Of a stretch of DNA of 64,000 bases, positions 9,701-17,972 are shown one piece after another. The stretch is from Paracidovorax sp031843945 (GTDB lineage: Bacteria; Pseudomonadota; Gammaproteobacteria; Burkholderiales; Burkholderiaceae_C). Numbering within the stretch: position 1 is the stretch's first letter; the number at the start of each line of letters is the position of its first letter. The notes below the pieces were generated by a model. It saw only the letters and a program-made list of their open reading frames with translations, had not been told where the DNA came from and searched no databases. The DNA is taken from the NCBI RefSeq assembly GCF_031843945.1, contig NZ_JAVTJJ010000002.1:186001-250000 (forward strand), in the 5' to 3' direction. Both the position numbers and the translations under genes were made by a program.

Positions 9701-10656
9701 CGGAGAGCCTGCTGGCATTCAGCGACCATGCCGGCACGAAGCTGACCTATCAGGATCTAGCGGGCATGCGCGAGACGCAAGCCGAAGCCGTGCTGCACCT
9801 GGCTTTCAGCCCGCGCCTGTCGCTGGACGTGAACCTCATCCAGACGCGCCGCTGGGCCACGTCGGACACAGCGGTGTTCCAGCCCCCGCAGGAGCGGGGC
9901 ATCGACGCGGAATTGCACTGGCGCCATCGCGATGGGGAGACGATTTTCCGGGCTGGCCGGCGCGAGAGCGACCGCGCCTACACCCCGCTGGCCATCGAAC
10001 ACGAACAGCGTATCGACAACCGGCTGTCCTGGCGCTTCGACGTGGGCAGCGATCTGCCCAGCCAGGACAGCCTGGCGCTGCGCATCGCCGGTATGAAGGA
10101 CCGTGTCGGCCTGAGCCTGCGCTACCAGGCCACTCGGCAGGACGAATTCGTTCTCTCGCAGTGGGCCGAGCGCTACCAGTTGCAGACCGGCGGCAATCTG
10201 GGCAGCGGCCAGCACACCTCCGTCAACTACACCCACACCTACCGGCAAGAGGCACCACTGCTGCAGTTCGGTGCGTTCTGGTCGAACCATGACTACAAAC
10301 GCCGTGATCTGGAGACGCTGTCACCGGACGATCAGGGGTTCAGACGCTATCTGCCGCCTTCGGTCACCGATATTGGTCCGAACTATTTTCTGCCCGACAA
10401 CTTCCAGTTCTACGGAATCCAGCTGTCGACCAACACGCGCTACGAGCAGGAATACACCCGTGCGATACGCCCCTTCGCCAGCGTCAGCCGTACCTGGCAC
10501 AGCCAGCAGGGCCCTGGGTATGGGTTGCGGGCTGGCTTGGCCGGCAGCTTGCTTGGCGGCGACCACATCCGCCTCAGCTGGGGGCTGGGCAAGTCGGGTG
10601 TGCAGAACCAAGGCCTGACGCGCGAACTGCAATTCAGCTACCGACTTCATTTCTAA
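6679..10656 (+). CDS. pelB: Pel outer-membrane export protein PelB (TPR plus beta-barrel)
   Basis: PelB is the outer-membrane porin through which Pel leaves the cell, with periplasmic TPR repeats that recruit PelA. The 1325-residue product begins MLLRTSRSS and has one inner-membrane segment (WLIALLALLVGGALVLLY). A very long helical TPR solenoid follows from about residue 50 to 1000. The last 300 or so residues alternate in beta-barrel style and end in SYRLHF, the terminal Phe typical of outer-membrane barrels. I chose the ATG at 6679 because it places the membrane anchor near the N-terminus; the frame is open further upstream inside pelA. It is longer than the P. aeruginosa protein (about 1193), mostly in the solenoid. 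Confidence 0.92.
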   Translation: MLLRTSRSSAQPAERPVLAPVWLIALLALLVGGALVLLYPRQDLERRLSDTTDTALSVSYLNNLLRSDPDNPRLRLLLAQRQIAQGDVLDARATLQPALESSNEELRRDALWALWELSYAEWVRTPETDPVRREAMRGQLRAQLQSLAAQTWSTDRQIQLARLAAQFNEPAVGIELNRRLAQAEPDPRKAAQLYERAAKEALAQSDYIGCAELYMLARNITPDAQQAKAYFQTGVRALQSGNQPLAALQLAQRELGSLADDRETLLMLTNLARAAGRPDVADRFVRKLLRLSLMPQWPEQAIAALAALDTPEAAPALLRTLNDKTAAALPSAGEGYDDGAYLLRPPSLNVAAPSAKTEWSFRAAAAKATPGSARNIVGPELPFDDKIYTLGYEVFLENRKQEDAWLVANAAVQQRPDDLAWRERLARVSDWTQRPAVALENWLYLARKTQREEAWQAVLRIAPGQFDDHALVLALRHQLQRKPDDDRLVRELVAAYERLGEPQPAIDYLQQHARTPRLQELLAQLADRAGRPEVALAAWRQLLSTPTEVTPARAMPAAILALTHGRGEEGLQWLEAAQRQPPRPEEATDYWRLTGQLAEMRQRQGLAIDAYRKLAAGEDADISDYDALIRLLQTEQPLEAAKVSEQAWLRFDDPRHFIGALNLYSNRSRWDGVESLLVQLDARPEARKRSLSRLSESPEFLRLVGLYHQNNGRPAEARRYFEAGLRVSPDSAAMRQALLWLFIDGNDATSLRTLLAERERHWAGDNELHDALAAAYQALSLPQVALDRYLTPRLKRNEKNFLWLMNYADALDQNQQTDRSWRLRRHLLAQEWQGTRQQDQPASPRLTNAQARSRWLTEEGLDQTRRIARTRLILTQRPGDASVDVLRELLRLDRDAAGSLSNAAAETAIGWLQDAGEYSAERGFLWQQYARTQGVRANRPLWAEITLALAENDKTAAGQLLQEFDERLPRYDRVNAARAVNDMRLAQTAAFETQNDQHDDQPLHLQLTESLLAFSDHAGTKLTYQDLAGMRETQAEAVLHLAFSPRLSLDVNLIQTRRWATSDTAVFQPPQERGIDAELHWRHRDGETIFRAGRRESDRAYTPLAIEHEQRIDNRLSWRFDVGSDLPSQDSLALRIAGMKDRVGLSLRYQATRQDEFVLSQWAERYQLQTGGNLGSGQHTSVNYTHTYRQEAPLLQFGAFWSNHDYKRRDLETLSPDDQGFRRYLPPSVTDIGPNYFLPDNFQFYGIQLSTNTRYEQEYTRAIRPFASVSRTWHSQQGPGYGLRAGLAGSLLGGDHIRLSWGLGKSGVQNQGLTRELQFSYRLHF

Positions 10657-10669
10657 CGAGAGGACCACC

Positions 10670-11221
10670 ATGCTTTATCACCGCACTCTCCTGCAACGCC
10701 TTCAAACCATCGCCGCGGGCGGCGCGCTTCTGCTGCTGGCCGCCTGCTCTACGATAGATCGGGGCCAGCCACCGGCGCTGGAAGCCAGTGCCACCTGGGT
10801 GGTGCTGCCGTTTGCCAATCACACCGAGACTCCCTTGGCCGGCAACCGCGCCGAAGCCATTGCCGAGGCACTGCTGCACACCAGAGGCGTGGGCCGTGTG
10901 CAGCGGTATCCCGTGAGCACGCAACAGGAAGCGCTGTTCGATTCGGGCGATGCCAAGCGCCAGGAAGAAGTGCTGGCGTGGGCGCGCAGCCAACAGGCCA
11001 AGTACGCACTGACCGGGGCCGTGGACGAGTGGCGCTACAAGGTCGGCGTGGACGGCGAGCCTGCAGCGGGCGTCACGCTGCGCATCGTGGATGTCGCCAC
11101 CGGCAACACGCTGTGGAGCGGTGCAGGCGGCAAGAGCGGCTGGAGCCGTGAAGCCCTCTCCGCCGTCGCGCAAAAGCTGATCCGTCAGTTGCTCGACTCC
11201 GGCCTGTCCGGCGCACGCTGA
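10670..11221 (+). CDS. pelC: Pel lipoprotein PelC
   Basis: PelC is an outer-membrane lipoprotein that in Pseudomonas forms a ring (dodecamer) beneath PelB and guides the cationic polymer to the pore. The 183-residue product has a lipoprotein signal ending in LLLLAAC (lipidated Cys near residue 26), followed by a compact domain starting WVVLPFANHTETP and containing ALTGAVDEWRYKVG. A good ribosome site (GAGAGGA) precedes the ATG. It lies 13 bases after pelB, and its length is close to the 172 residues of the P. aeruginosa protein. Confidence 0.92.
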   Translation: MLYHRTLLQRLQTIAAGGALLLLAACSTIDRGQPPALEASATWVVLPFANHTETPLAGNRAEAIAEALLHTRGVGRVQRYPVSTQQEALFDSGDAKRQEEVLAWARSQQAKYALTGAVDEWRYKVGVDGEPAAGVTLRIVDVATGNTLWSGAGGKSGWSREALSAVAQKLIRQLLDSGLSGAR

Positions 11222-11234
11222 ACGCCAGCCCGCC

Positions 11235-12638
11235 ATGGCTCCCGAGACGATGACGCCCTCCGCTCGCCGCCGCTCCGTCGGCAGCACGGCGATGCCCGAG
11301 CAGAAAAAGAGCAAGGCCAAGACGCACCTGCCGGCCAATCTGCTGGGCAAGCTGGCTGTGACCGACGCCCGGCCATGGGTCACGCTGCTAGAAATGGTCT
11401 TGCTGCCGCTGATTGCCATAGCACTTGGCCTGCTTTGGGAACCAGAGGACCCGCTGTGGATCGACTCCGGTTTTCCGTGGGCTTGGCTGGCCGTTGTCAT
11501 CGTCGCACTTCGATATGGCCCCCTGGCCGGCCTGGGCAGTGCATGCGTGCTGCTGTTGGCGTGGCTGGCGATCAACGTGGGCCGTTACGACGAGTTTCCC
11601 CAGACTTACTTTCTGGGCGGCCTCATCCTGGTGTTGCTGGTGGGCGAGTTCTCCAGCCTCTGGCAGGCACGGACGCGGCGCGCGGAAAACGTGCAGCTCT
11701 ACCTGGACCAACGGCTCGAGCACCTGGTTCGGCAGTACTACCTGCTGCGGCTCTCCCACGACCGTCTGGAACAGGAACTGATTGGCAGGCCCATGTCGAT
11801 GCGCGATGCGCTGTCGACGCTGCAAAGCATTGGCTCGCCGGATCAGACCCCGGAAGACGGCGCACAGGTCCTGCTGCGGTTGCTGGCCCAGTACTGCCAG
11901 ATTGAATCCGCCGTGCTCTACCCCGTGCGCGGTGACGACCTCGATCCGGAAGCGGTCGCCAGCATCGGCGCCCCTACCGTGCTGGTACCCAGCGACCCAC
12001 TGGTGCGCCAGGCGCTGGAAACCCGGCGGCTGTGCCACATCAGCCAGGCCGTGGCACACAGCCAGCAAAGCCGGTATCTGGCGGCGGCACCACTGTTGGA
12101 CCTGGGTGGCGAGATCTACGGGTTGCTCGTCATCGACGACATGCCGTTCTTTTCGTTGCAGGACGAAAACCTGCAGACGATCAACCTGCTGCTGGGCTAT
12201 TACACCGATGGGCTGGCCACACAGACGCTGTCTCGCCCCATTGTCGAGGCCCTACCCGACTGCCCACCCGACTTTGCCTTCGAAGCCCAGCGTCTTGCCC
12301 ACATCCATGAAAGCACCAACGTGCCGAGCGTCATCGTCGCGCTTGAATGCCTACCGCGTGCATTGGACAAGGGGTTGCCAGCGCAAATCGAACGCCTGAA
12401 GCGGGAGTTGGATGAAAGCTGGCTGATTCGCGGGTCGGATCGCCAGGTGCTGGCCATGCTGATGCCGCTGGGCGATGCCGCTACAGCCGAGGGCTACATC
12501 AGCCGGCTGGAAAACTGGTCGATGCAAAAGAGCGGCCAGCCGCTGGAAGAGGCCGGCATCTTCCCCCACATCGTGCCCCTGGCCAGCGACACCCCACTGA
12601 ACGTGCTGCAGAGACTGCACGCCCTGGCACATGCTTAA
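11235..12638 (+). CDS. pelD: Cyclic-di-GMP receptor PelD
   Basis: PelD is the inner-membrane c-di-GMP receptor that switches Pel synthesis on. The 467-residue product has four hydrophobic segments between about residues 50 and 145. A helical linker then leads to a GAF domain (around 200-330, with AAPLLDLGGEIYGLLVIDD) and a C-terminal degenerate GGDEF domain. The latter has no GGDEF signature but holds an RxxD inhibitory-site motif, R399-G-S-D402, the element through which PelD is known to bind c-di-GMP. This predicts post-translational control of the operon product by c-di-GMP. The stop overlaps the pelE start by 8 bases. Confidence 0.92.
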   Translation: MAPETMTPSARRRSVGSTAMPEQKKSKAKTHLPANLLGKLAVTDARPWVTLLEMVLLPLIAIALGLLWEPEDPLWIDSGFPWAWLAVVIVALRYGPLAGLGSACVLLLAWLAINVGRYDEFPQTYFLGGLILVLLVGEFSSLWQARTRRAENVQLYLDQRLEHLVRQYYLLRLSHDRLEQELIGRPMSMRDALSTLQSIGSPDQTPEDGAQVLLRLLAQYCQIESAVLYPVRGDDLDPEAVASIGAPTVLVPSDPLVRQALETRRLCHISQAVAHSQQSRYLAAAPLLDLGGEIYGLLVIDDMPFFSLQDENLQTINLLLGYYTDGLATQTLSRPIVEALPDCPPDFAFEAQRLAHIHESTNVPSVIVALECLPRALDKGLPAQIERLKRELDESWLIRGSDRQVLAMLMPLGDAATAEGYISRLENWSMQKSGQPLEEAGIFPHIVPLASDTPLNVLQRLHALAHA

Positions 12639-13647
12639 TCTGAAGTTCGGACTGTCCGCGCTGGCGCTGGAACTGGGCGCATGGACCGGGCCGCTGCTGC
12701 TGCATGGTCATTCGGACGCGGCACTGCTCAGCTACTTGCTGGTACATGGCCTGGCCAGCCTGATGCTGTCGCTCTTTTTGCTGCCCCTGATGTCGGGCGA
12801 GCAGGCCAAGCCCCGCCTGCCCGTGCTGGGGCTGCTGGCCGCCTTCAGCTATGGCGTGCCTATCGTGGGCTTCGTGGGTACGGTGCTGGCCGTGGTGCTG
12901 CTGCGCATCTACCGCTCGCCCGCCACGCAGGGCGAGTTCGAATCGTTGCAGTTGCCTGAGTTTGATCTGCACCAACGCATGCAGGGCAGCTTCCGGCAGG
13001 CGGGTCTGCGGTCGTTTCTGGGCAACAGCAATGCCCCCATGCAGACGCGCCTGCGGGCCATGGTGGCACTGCAGTACGTGTCGGGCCGGGTGGCCTCGCC
13101 CCTGCTGCGCACCGTGCTCAGCGACCCCAGCGAAGATCTGCGCCTGCTGGCTTACGGCATGCTCGACACGCTGGAAAAACGCATCAACCGCGCCATCGAT
13201 TCCGAGATGGACGCGTTTCGCCTGGCACAGCAGGAAGAAGGCGATGGCACATCAGGGCCGCGCACCGTCGAGTCGGCGCATCGCCTGTCCGACCTGTACT
13301 GGGAGCTGGTCTACCAGGAGCTGGTGCAGGGTGACCTGCGCGAGCACGCCATCAAGGAATCGCTGCGCTACTGCGACCTGGTGCTGGCGCAGCAGGCAAA
13401 CAACCCGCAACTGAACCTGCGCCGTGGCCGGCTGCTGCACGAGACCGGGTTCCTGGACGACGCTGGCGCCGCATACGTGCGCGCCCGCGACCTGGGCCTG
13501 CCCGCCACCCGTGTGTTGCCGTATCAGGCCGAACTGTGCTTCGAGCGACGTGACTACCAGGGCACGCGCCAGCTGCTGCAAGAGCTCAGCCAATGGTCTG
13601 CCCTGCCGCGCCTGAGGCCGGTCGTCGATTACTGGAGCGCGCGATGA
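12631..13647 (+). CDS. pelE: Pel inner-membrane protein PelE
   Basis: PelE is a component of the inner-membrane Pel synthase complex together with PelD, PelF and PelG. The 338-residue product has two hydrophobic segments near the N-terminus (about 28-55 and 65-92). A long soluble helical part with TPR-like character follows (for example RRGRLLHETGFLDDAGAAY near residue 268). Identity rests on position between pelD and pelF, on length, and on this membrane-plus-TPR layout. Both junctions overlap neighbouring genes (8 bases with pelD, 4 with pelF), which indicates translational coupling. Confidence 0.88.
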   Translation: MLNLKFGLSALALELGAWTGPLLLHGHSDAALLSYLLVHGLASLMLSLFLLPLMSGEQAKPRLPVLGLLAAFSYGVPIVGFVGTVLAVVLLRIYRSPATQGEFESLQLPEFDLHQRMQGSFRQAGLRSFLGNSNAPMQTRLRAMVALQYVSGRVASPLLRTVLSDPSEDLRLLAYGMLDTLEKRINRAIDSEMDAFRLAQQEEGDGTSGPRTVESAHRLSDLYWELVYQELVQGDLREHAIKESLRYCDLVLAQQANNPQLNLRRGRLLHETGFLDDAGAAYVRARDLGLPATRVLPYQAELCFERRDYQGTRQLLQELSQWSALPRLRPVVDYWSAR

Positions 13648-15173
13648 ACCTGCCCAAGGCCGCCGAGGCCGACATCGCGCTGCTGTTGGAAGGCACCTTC
13701 CCTTACATCAGCGGCGGCGTTTCCAGCTGGATCAACCAGATCATCCGGGCGTACCCGGAATATCGCTTCGCCATCGTGTTCCTGGGCAGCCGCCGCGAGG
13801 ACTACACCCAATTCAAGTATGAGCTGCCGCCCAACGTGGTGCATTACGAGGAACACTTTCTCTACGACCACCTGAGCAGCGGCACCCAACCGGCCTCTCG
13901 CCGCGGTGACGAAGCCGCTTTCGCCATGGTGAAGTCGCTGCTCGCGTCCATTGAGTCAGGCGACCGCGATGCAGCCATGGGCGCCTTTCGAGCCATGGCA
14001 CGTGAGATGCAGCCGGGCGGGCGCCTACAGCTGGAAGACTTCCTCTACGGCGAGCGCGCATGGAACCTGATCTGCGAGGGCTATCGCAACCACTGCACCG
14101 ACCCTTCGTTTGTCGACTACTTCTGGACGGTGCGCATCATGTACCAGCCGCTCTGGACGCTGGCGCGCGTGGCGCAGCAGCTCATTCCCGTGCGTATCGT
14201 GCACTGCGCTTCCACCGGCTATGCAGGCTGCCTGGGCGCGATGGTGGAGCAGTTTCGGGGCACGCCGCTGGTGCTGTCGGAGCACGGCATCTACACCAAG
14301 GAACGCAAAATCGACCTCTTCAAGAGCGAGTGGATCCGCGACAACCGCAACATCTTCCAGCGCGACCCCACGGAGCTGTCGTACTTCCGCCAGATGTGGA
14401 TCCATTTCTTCGAATGGCTGGGGCAGTTCTGCTATGCCTCCGCCGACCCGATCATCGCGCTGTACGAAGCCAACCGGCAGCGCCAGATCGCAGATGGCGC
14501 GCTGCCCGCTCGCACTTTCAACATCCCCAACGGCATCCAGCTGTCGCGCTTTGCAGCCCTGCGCGATCAGCGCCCAGCCGAGATACCGCCGGTGCTGTGC
14601 CTGATCGGCCGCGTGGTGCCCATCAAGGACATCAAGACCTTCATTCGCGCCATGCGCCGGGTGGTGAACCAAGTGCCTGCGGCAGAAGGCTGGATCGCCG
14701 GGCCGACCGAGGAAGACCCGGCCTATGCGCAAGAGTGTGCGAACCTGGTGCGCAGCCTGGGGCTGGAACAGAACGTGCGGTTTCTGGGCTTTCAACGGGT
14801 CGAAGACCTGATGCCGCGCATCGGGCTGGTGATTCTCTCGTCCATCAGCGAAGCGCTGCCACTGGTGGTGCTGGAAGGCTACGCGGCGGGTGTGCCCACC
14901 ATATCCACCGACGTGGGCTCGTGCAGGCAGCTGGTGGAAGGGCTCGACGACGAAGATCGGGCGCTGGGCGCATCCGGCAAGGTGGTACCGATTGCCGACC
15001 CGCAGCGCCTGGCCGATGCTGCGCTGTCGCTGCTGAATGACGCCGATGCCTGGCACGCCGCCAGCCGCGCCGCCGTGGCGCGCGTGGAGCGGTACTACAC
15101 CGACACACTGATGTTCGAGCGCTACCGCGCGGTGTACGAAAACGCGTTCCAGAAGACGCAGGGAGCGCACTGA
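13644..15173 (+). CDS. pelF: Pel glycosyltransferase PelF
   Basis: PelF is the cytosolic GT4-family glycosyltransferase thought to polymerise Pel from UDP-sugar. The 509-residue product starts MNLPKAAEADIALLLEGTFPY and has the glycine-rich acceptor loop ISGGVSSW. A C-terminal Rossmann domain contains CLIGRVVPIKD and the retaining-GT EX7E motif, E403 in SISEALPLVV to E411. P. aeruginosa PelF has 507 residues with the motif at the same place. An open frame upstream to 13593 is inside pelE and is not used. The start overlaps the pelE stop as ATGA. Confidence 0.95.
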   Translation: MNLPKAAEADIALLLEGTFPYISGGVSSWINQIIRAYPEYRFAIVFLGSRREDYTQFKYELPPNVVHYEEHFLYDHLSSGTQPASRRGDEAAFAMVKSLLASIESGDRDAAMGAFRAMAREMQPGGRLQLEDFLYGERAWNLICEGYRNHCTDPSFVDYFWTVRIMYQPLWTLARVAQQLIPVRIVHCASTGYAGCLGAMVEQFRGTPLVLSEHGIYTKERKIDLFKSEWIRDNRNIFQRDPTELSYFRQMWIHFFEWLGQFCYASADPIIALYEANRQRQIADGALPARTFNIPNGIQLSRFAALRDQRPAEIPPVLCLIGRVVPIKDIKTFIRAMRRVVNQVPAAEGWIAGPTEEDPAYAQECANLVRSLGLEQNVRFLGFQRVEDLMPRIGLVILSSISEALPLVVLEGYAAGVPTISTDVGSCRQLVEGLDDEDRALGASGKVVPIADPQRLADAALSLLNDADAWHAASRAAVARVERYYTDTLMFERYRAVYENAFQKTQGAH

Positions 15174-16546
15174 TGGCCGGTATCGGATTTGAACTGCGGC
15201 GCATGCTGCGCAAGAACACGCTGGTGAGCCTGGTGCAGGCCTATGCCTACGCCGGTGTTATCGGCTCAGGGCCGTGGGTGTTTTCCATCGTCGGCATTCT
15301 GCTGATTGGTATCTTCAGCGCCAGCGTGGTGGTGCCCGCTTTTCTGGTGACGCAGTTCCAGACTTCGGTCACCTACCTCGTCGCGGGCAGCCTGATCCTC
15401 ACCGGGCTGGTGCAGCTGGCGTTCACGCGCTTCGTGTCAGATCGCCTGTTCGAAAAGCGCCGCGACCTCATCCTGCCCAACCTGCACGGACTGATGCTGG
15501 TGGTGACGCTGGCGGCCGGTGTGCTGGGCACGCTTGCGCTCTTCGTGCTGCTGCCCAACCTGGGCCTGCTCTACCGCATGCTGATGCTGGCCGGCTTCAC
15601 GCTGATGTGCGACGTCTGGGTGCTGACCATCCTGCTGTCGGGCATGAAGCGCTACAAGGCCATCGTGGGACTGTTCGCGCTGGCCTACGTGCTGATCGTG
15701 GTGAGTGCCCTGCTGATGCGCCCCTGGGGACTGGAAGGCCTGCTGGGCGGGTTCGTGCTCGGCAACTACGTGCTGCTGGCCGGCATGTGGATCCTGGTGG
15801 TGCGAGAGTTCAACCCCAAGGGCCGGCTCATCGCGTTCGACTTCGGCCAGCGCAAGCTGCTCTATCCGTCGCTGATGGCCATCGGCTTTCTCTACAACTT
15901 CGGGGTGTGGGCCGACAAGTTCATGTTCTGGTACTTTCCGCCAACCTCGCAGCCCATCGTCGGTGCGCTGCGTGCTTCGCTGATCTACGACCTGCCAGTG
16001 TTCCTCGCCTACCTGTCGATCATTCCCGGCATGGCGGTGTTCCTGGTGCGCATCGAGACCGACTTCGTAGAGTACTACGACAAGTTCTACGACGCGGTGC
16101 GCAGCGGCGGCTCGCTCGAATACATCGAGACCATGCGCGACGAAATGGTGTATTCCATCAAGCAAGGGCTGGCCGAAATCGGCAAGATCCAGGCGCTGGC
16201 CGTGTTGATTACCTTCGTGGCCGGGCCTGCACTACTGGACTGGCTCGGCATATCGCGCCTGTACCTGCCACTGCTGCACGTGCAGGTGATCGGCGCCGGG
16301 CTGCAGGTGGGCCTCATGGCCATCCTGAACGTGTTCTTCTATCTTGATCAGCGGCGCATCGTGCTGTTTCTGTGCCTCGAATTCGTGCTGCTCAACATCT
16401 TGCTGACCGCTTTCACGATGCATGCAGGCGCGGCGCTGTATGGCTACGGCTTCACGCTGGCCACGCTCATCACGCTATGTACCGGCATGGTGTTGCTCTC
16501 GCGCCAGCTCAACCGGCTGGAATACGAAACCTTCATGCTGCAGTAA
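15173..16546 (+). CDS. pelG: Pel inner-membrane transporter PelG
   Basis: PelG is the polytopic inner-membrane protein of the polysaccharide-transporter (MOP/flippase-like) superfamily that with PelD and PelE moves the nascent Pel chain across the membrane. The 457 residues begin MAGIGFELRRMLRKNTL, a conserved PelG N-terminus, and contain about twelve hydrophobic segments. Length matches P. aeruginosa PelG (456). The start overlaps the pelF stop by one base. It is the last canonical pel gene; the next gene on the same strand starts 103 bases later. Confidence 0.95.
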   Translation: MAGIGFELRRMLRKNTLVSLVQAYAYAGVIGSGPWVFSIVGILLIGIFSASVVVPAFLVTQFQTSVTYLVAGSLILTGLVQLAFTRFVSDRLFEKRRDLILPNLHGLMLVVTLAAGVLGTLALFVLLPNLGLLYRMLMLAGFTLMCDVWVLTILLSGMKRYKAIVGLFALAYVLIVVSALLMRPWGLEGLLGGFVLGNYVLLAGMWILVVREFNPKGRLIAFDFGQRKLLYPSLMAIGFLYNFGVWADKFMFWYFPPTSQPIVGALRASLIYDLPVFLAYLSIIPGMAVFLVRIETDFVEYYDKFYDAVRSGGSLEYIETMRDEMVYSIKQGLAEIGKIQALAVLITFVAGPALLDWLGISRLYLPLLHVQVIGAGLQVGLMAILNVFFYLDQRRIVLFLCLEFVLLNILLTAFTMHAGAALYGYGFTLATLITLCTGMVLLSRQLNRLEYETFMLQ

Positions 16547-16649
16547 ACGGTAGAGGTGGCGGTGGACGCAACGCGGGCAACGGCCCGGACTGTGCAGTCC
16601 TCGCCGACAAGGTCACAATCGGGGCGACTCAACACTGACCACCAACGCC

Positions 16650-17843
16650 ATGGCCTTTCGCCGCTTACGCATCCCCGCCCGCCTTTGCGGCTTGTCACTC
16701 GGCGCGCTGCTGGCGGCATGCGGAGGTGGGGGAGGTGGCAGCACACCCGAGACTCCGGCCACGCCCAGCCCCAGCACGGTGGCCGTCACGCTCACGGCAC
16801 CGGTGGCGGAGGAGATTTTCAACGCCAGCGTGCCTCTCACCGTGAGCGCCCGGGTGACGATCAATGGCGCCAATGCGACCGACGGCACGCCGGTGCGTTT
16901 TTCTGCCAGCTCGGGCACTTTGGCCGCGTCGGTCACCACGCAGGACGGTATCGCAACGGCTACGCTGACGCAGGCCACTCCAGGCCGCCAGCAGCTGACG
17001 GTGTCCGCTACCGCAGCCGACGGACAGTCCGCCACCGCCACACGCACGGTCTATCTGCGGCCCGCTCCCAGCCGGCTCGAAGTACTGGTGCCGGCTTACT
17101 TCTTCCCCAGCCCCTCCGGATCGCCCTGGGACCAGCTCACTGCGGGCGCCACGGCCTTTCCAGGCCTGGCCATCACGGCCATCCTGAATCCATCCAACGG
17201 TGAGTTCACGACCGCCGAATCCAATTACGTGCGCGCTGCAACGCAGTTCGTCGCCGCAGGCGGCAAAGTCATCGGTTACGTCCACAGCAACTACGGCACC
17301 CGTGCCCAGTCCGCAGTTCAGGCCGACATCAACAACTATCTTCGCCTGTACGGCCCGGGCATCGTGAGCGGCATCTTCGTGGACGAAATGTCGTCCGACC
17401 CCCGCCAGCTGGCGTACTACCAGACGCTCTACAACTACATCAAGTCCCAGGGCAGCACCTTGCGCGTGGTGGGCAACCCGGGTGCCGTTCCCGACGCCGC
17501 CTACGCAGCGGTGGCCGATGTGCTGGTTACCTACGAAGGCCAACGGGCCGGCTTGCTGGCTTATGACCCGCGCTCCAACGTCGCATCGTCCTGGCTCTAT
17601 GGCCGGCCCAACTCGACACTGTCTGCACTGGGCCACAACATTCCCAACTGCGTTGCCATGCAGCAGGCGGTGGTGGCTGCCGCCACGGCGCGATACAACC
17701 TGGGGCCGGTGTTCTTCACCGACCGTGAATATGACCCGGTCACAGGCACCGGCAATCCGTGGGCCAGCCTGCCTGCCTACTGGAATGCGATGCTGCAAAG
17801 CGTGGATGCGGTGAACCAGGGGCGCGCCTTGCCGGCTTGCTGA
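16650..17843 (+). CDS. Lipoprotein with Ig-like and spherulin-4 (GH135-like) domains
   Basis: The 397-residue product has a lipoprotein signal ending LLAAC followed by a glycine run. An Ig-like (Big_1/invasin) domain spans about residues 42-135, and a C-terminal domain from about 138 resembles the spherulin-4 family. Spherulin-4 proteins include fungal Sph3 (GH135), a hydrolase of GalNAc-rich galactosaminogalactan that also attacks Pel. Here GIFVDEM gives an Asp-Glu pair (D245, E246) and VTYEG gives E296, fitting the acidic trio known from Sph3. It follows pelG on the same strand and ends at a strong terminator, so I infer an operon-linked, surface-anchored Pel glycosidase or modifier. The domain call is from motif reading, not a search; a binding-only role is possible. 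Confidence 0.72.
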   Translation: MAFRRLRIPARLCGLSLGALLAACGGGGGGSTPETPATPSPSTVAVTLTAPVAEEIFNASVPLTVSARVTINGANATDGTPVRFSASSGTLAASVTTQDGIATATLTQATPGRQQLTVSATAADGQSATATRTVYLRPAPSRLEVLVPAYFFPSPSGSPWDQLTAGATAFPGLAITAILNPSNGEFTTAESNYVRAATQFVAAGGKVIGYVHSNYGTRAQSAVQADINNYLRLYGPGIVSGIFVDEMSSDPRQLAYYQTLYNYIKSQGSTLRVVGNPGAVPDAAYAAVADVLVTYEGQRAGLLAYDPRSNVASSWLYGRPNSTLSALGHNIPNCVAMQQAVVAAATARYNLGPVFFTDREYDPVTGTGNPWASLPAYWNAMLQSVDAVNQGRALPAC

Positions 17844-17919
17844 GGTACACCCTGCCGGCCATCCCCGGCGCAGGGTTGAATTAGCGGCTGGCTACTCTTT
17901 TGAAGCGGGTGTCCAATAC

Positions 17920-17950
17920 AAAAAAAGCGTCCGCATGCGGACGCTTTTTT
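17920..17950. terminator. Bidirectional rho-independent terminator
   Basis: A perfect 18-base palindrome GCGTCCGCATGCGGACGC (17927-17944) is flanked by seven A on the left and six T on the right, so it works on both strands. It lies between the convergent spherulin-4 lipoprotein gene and hisA. Confidence 0.93.
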
Positions 17951-17972
17951 GTGGGTCAACGCAGCGCTGCGA

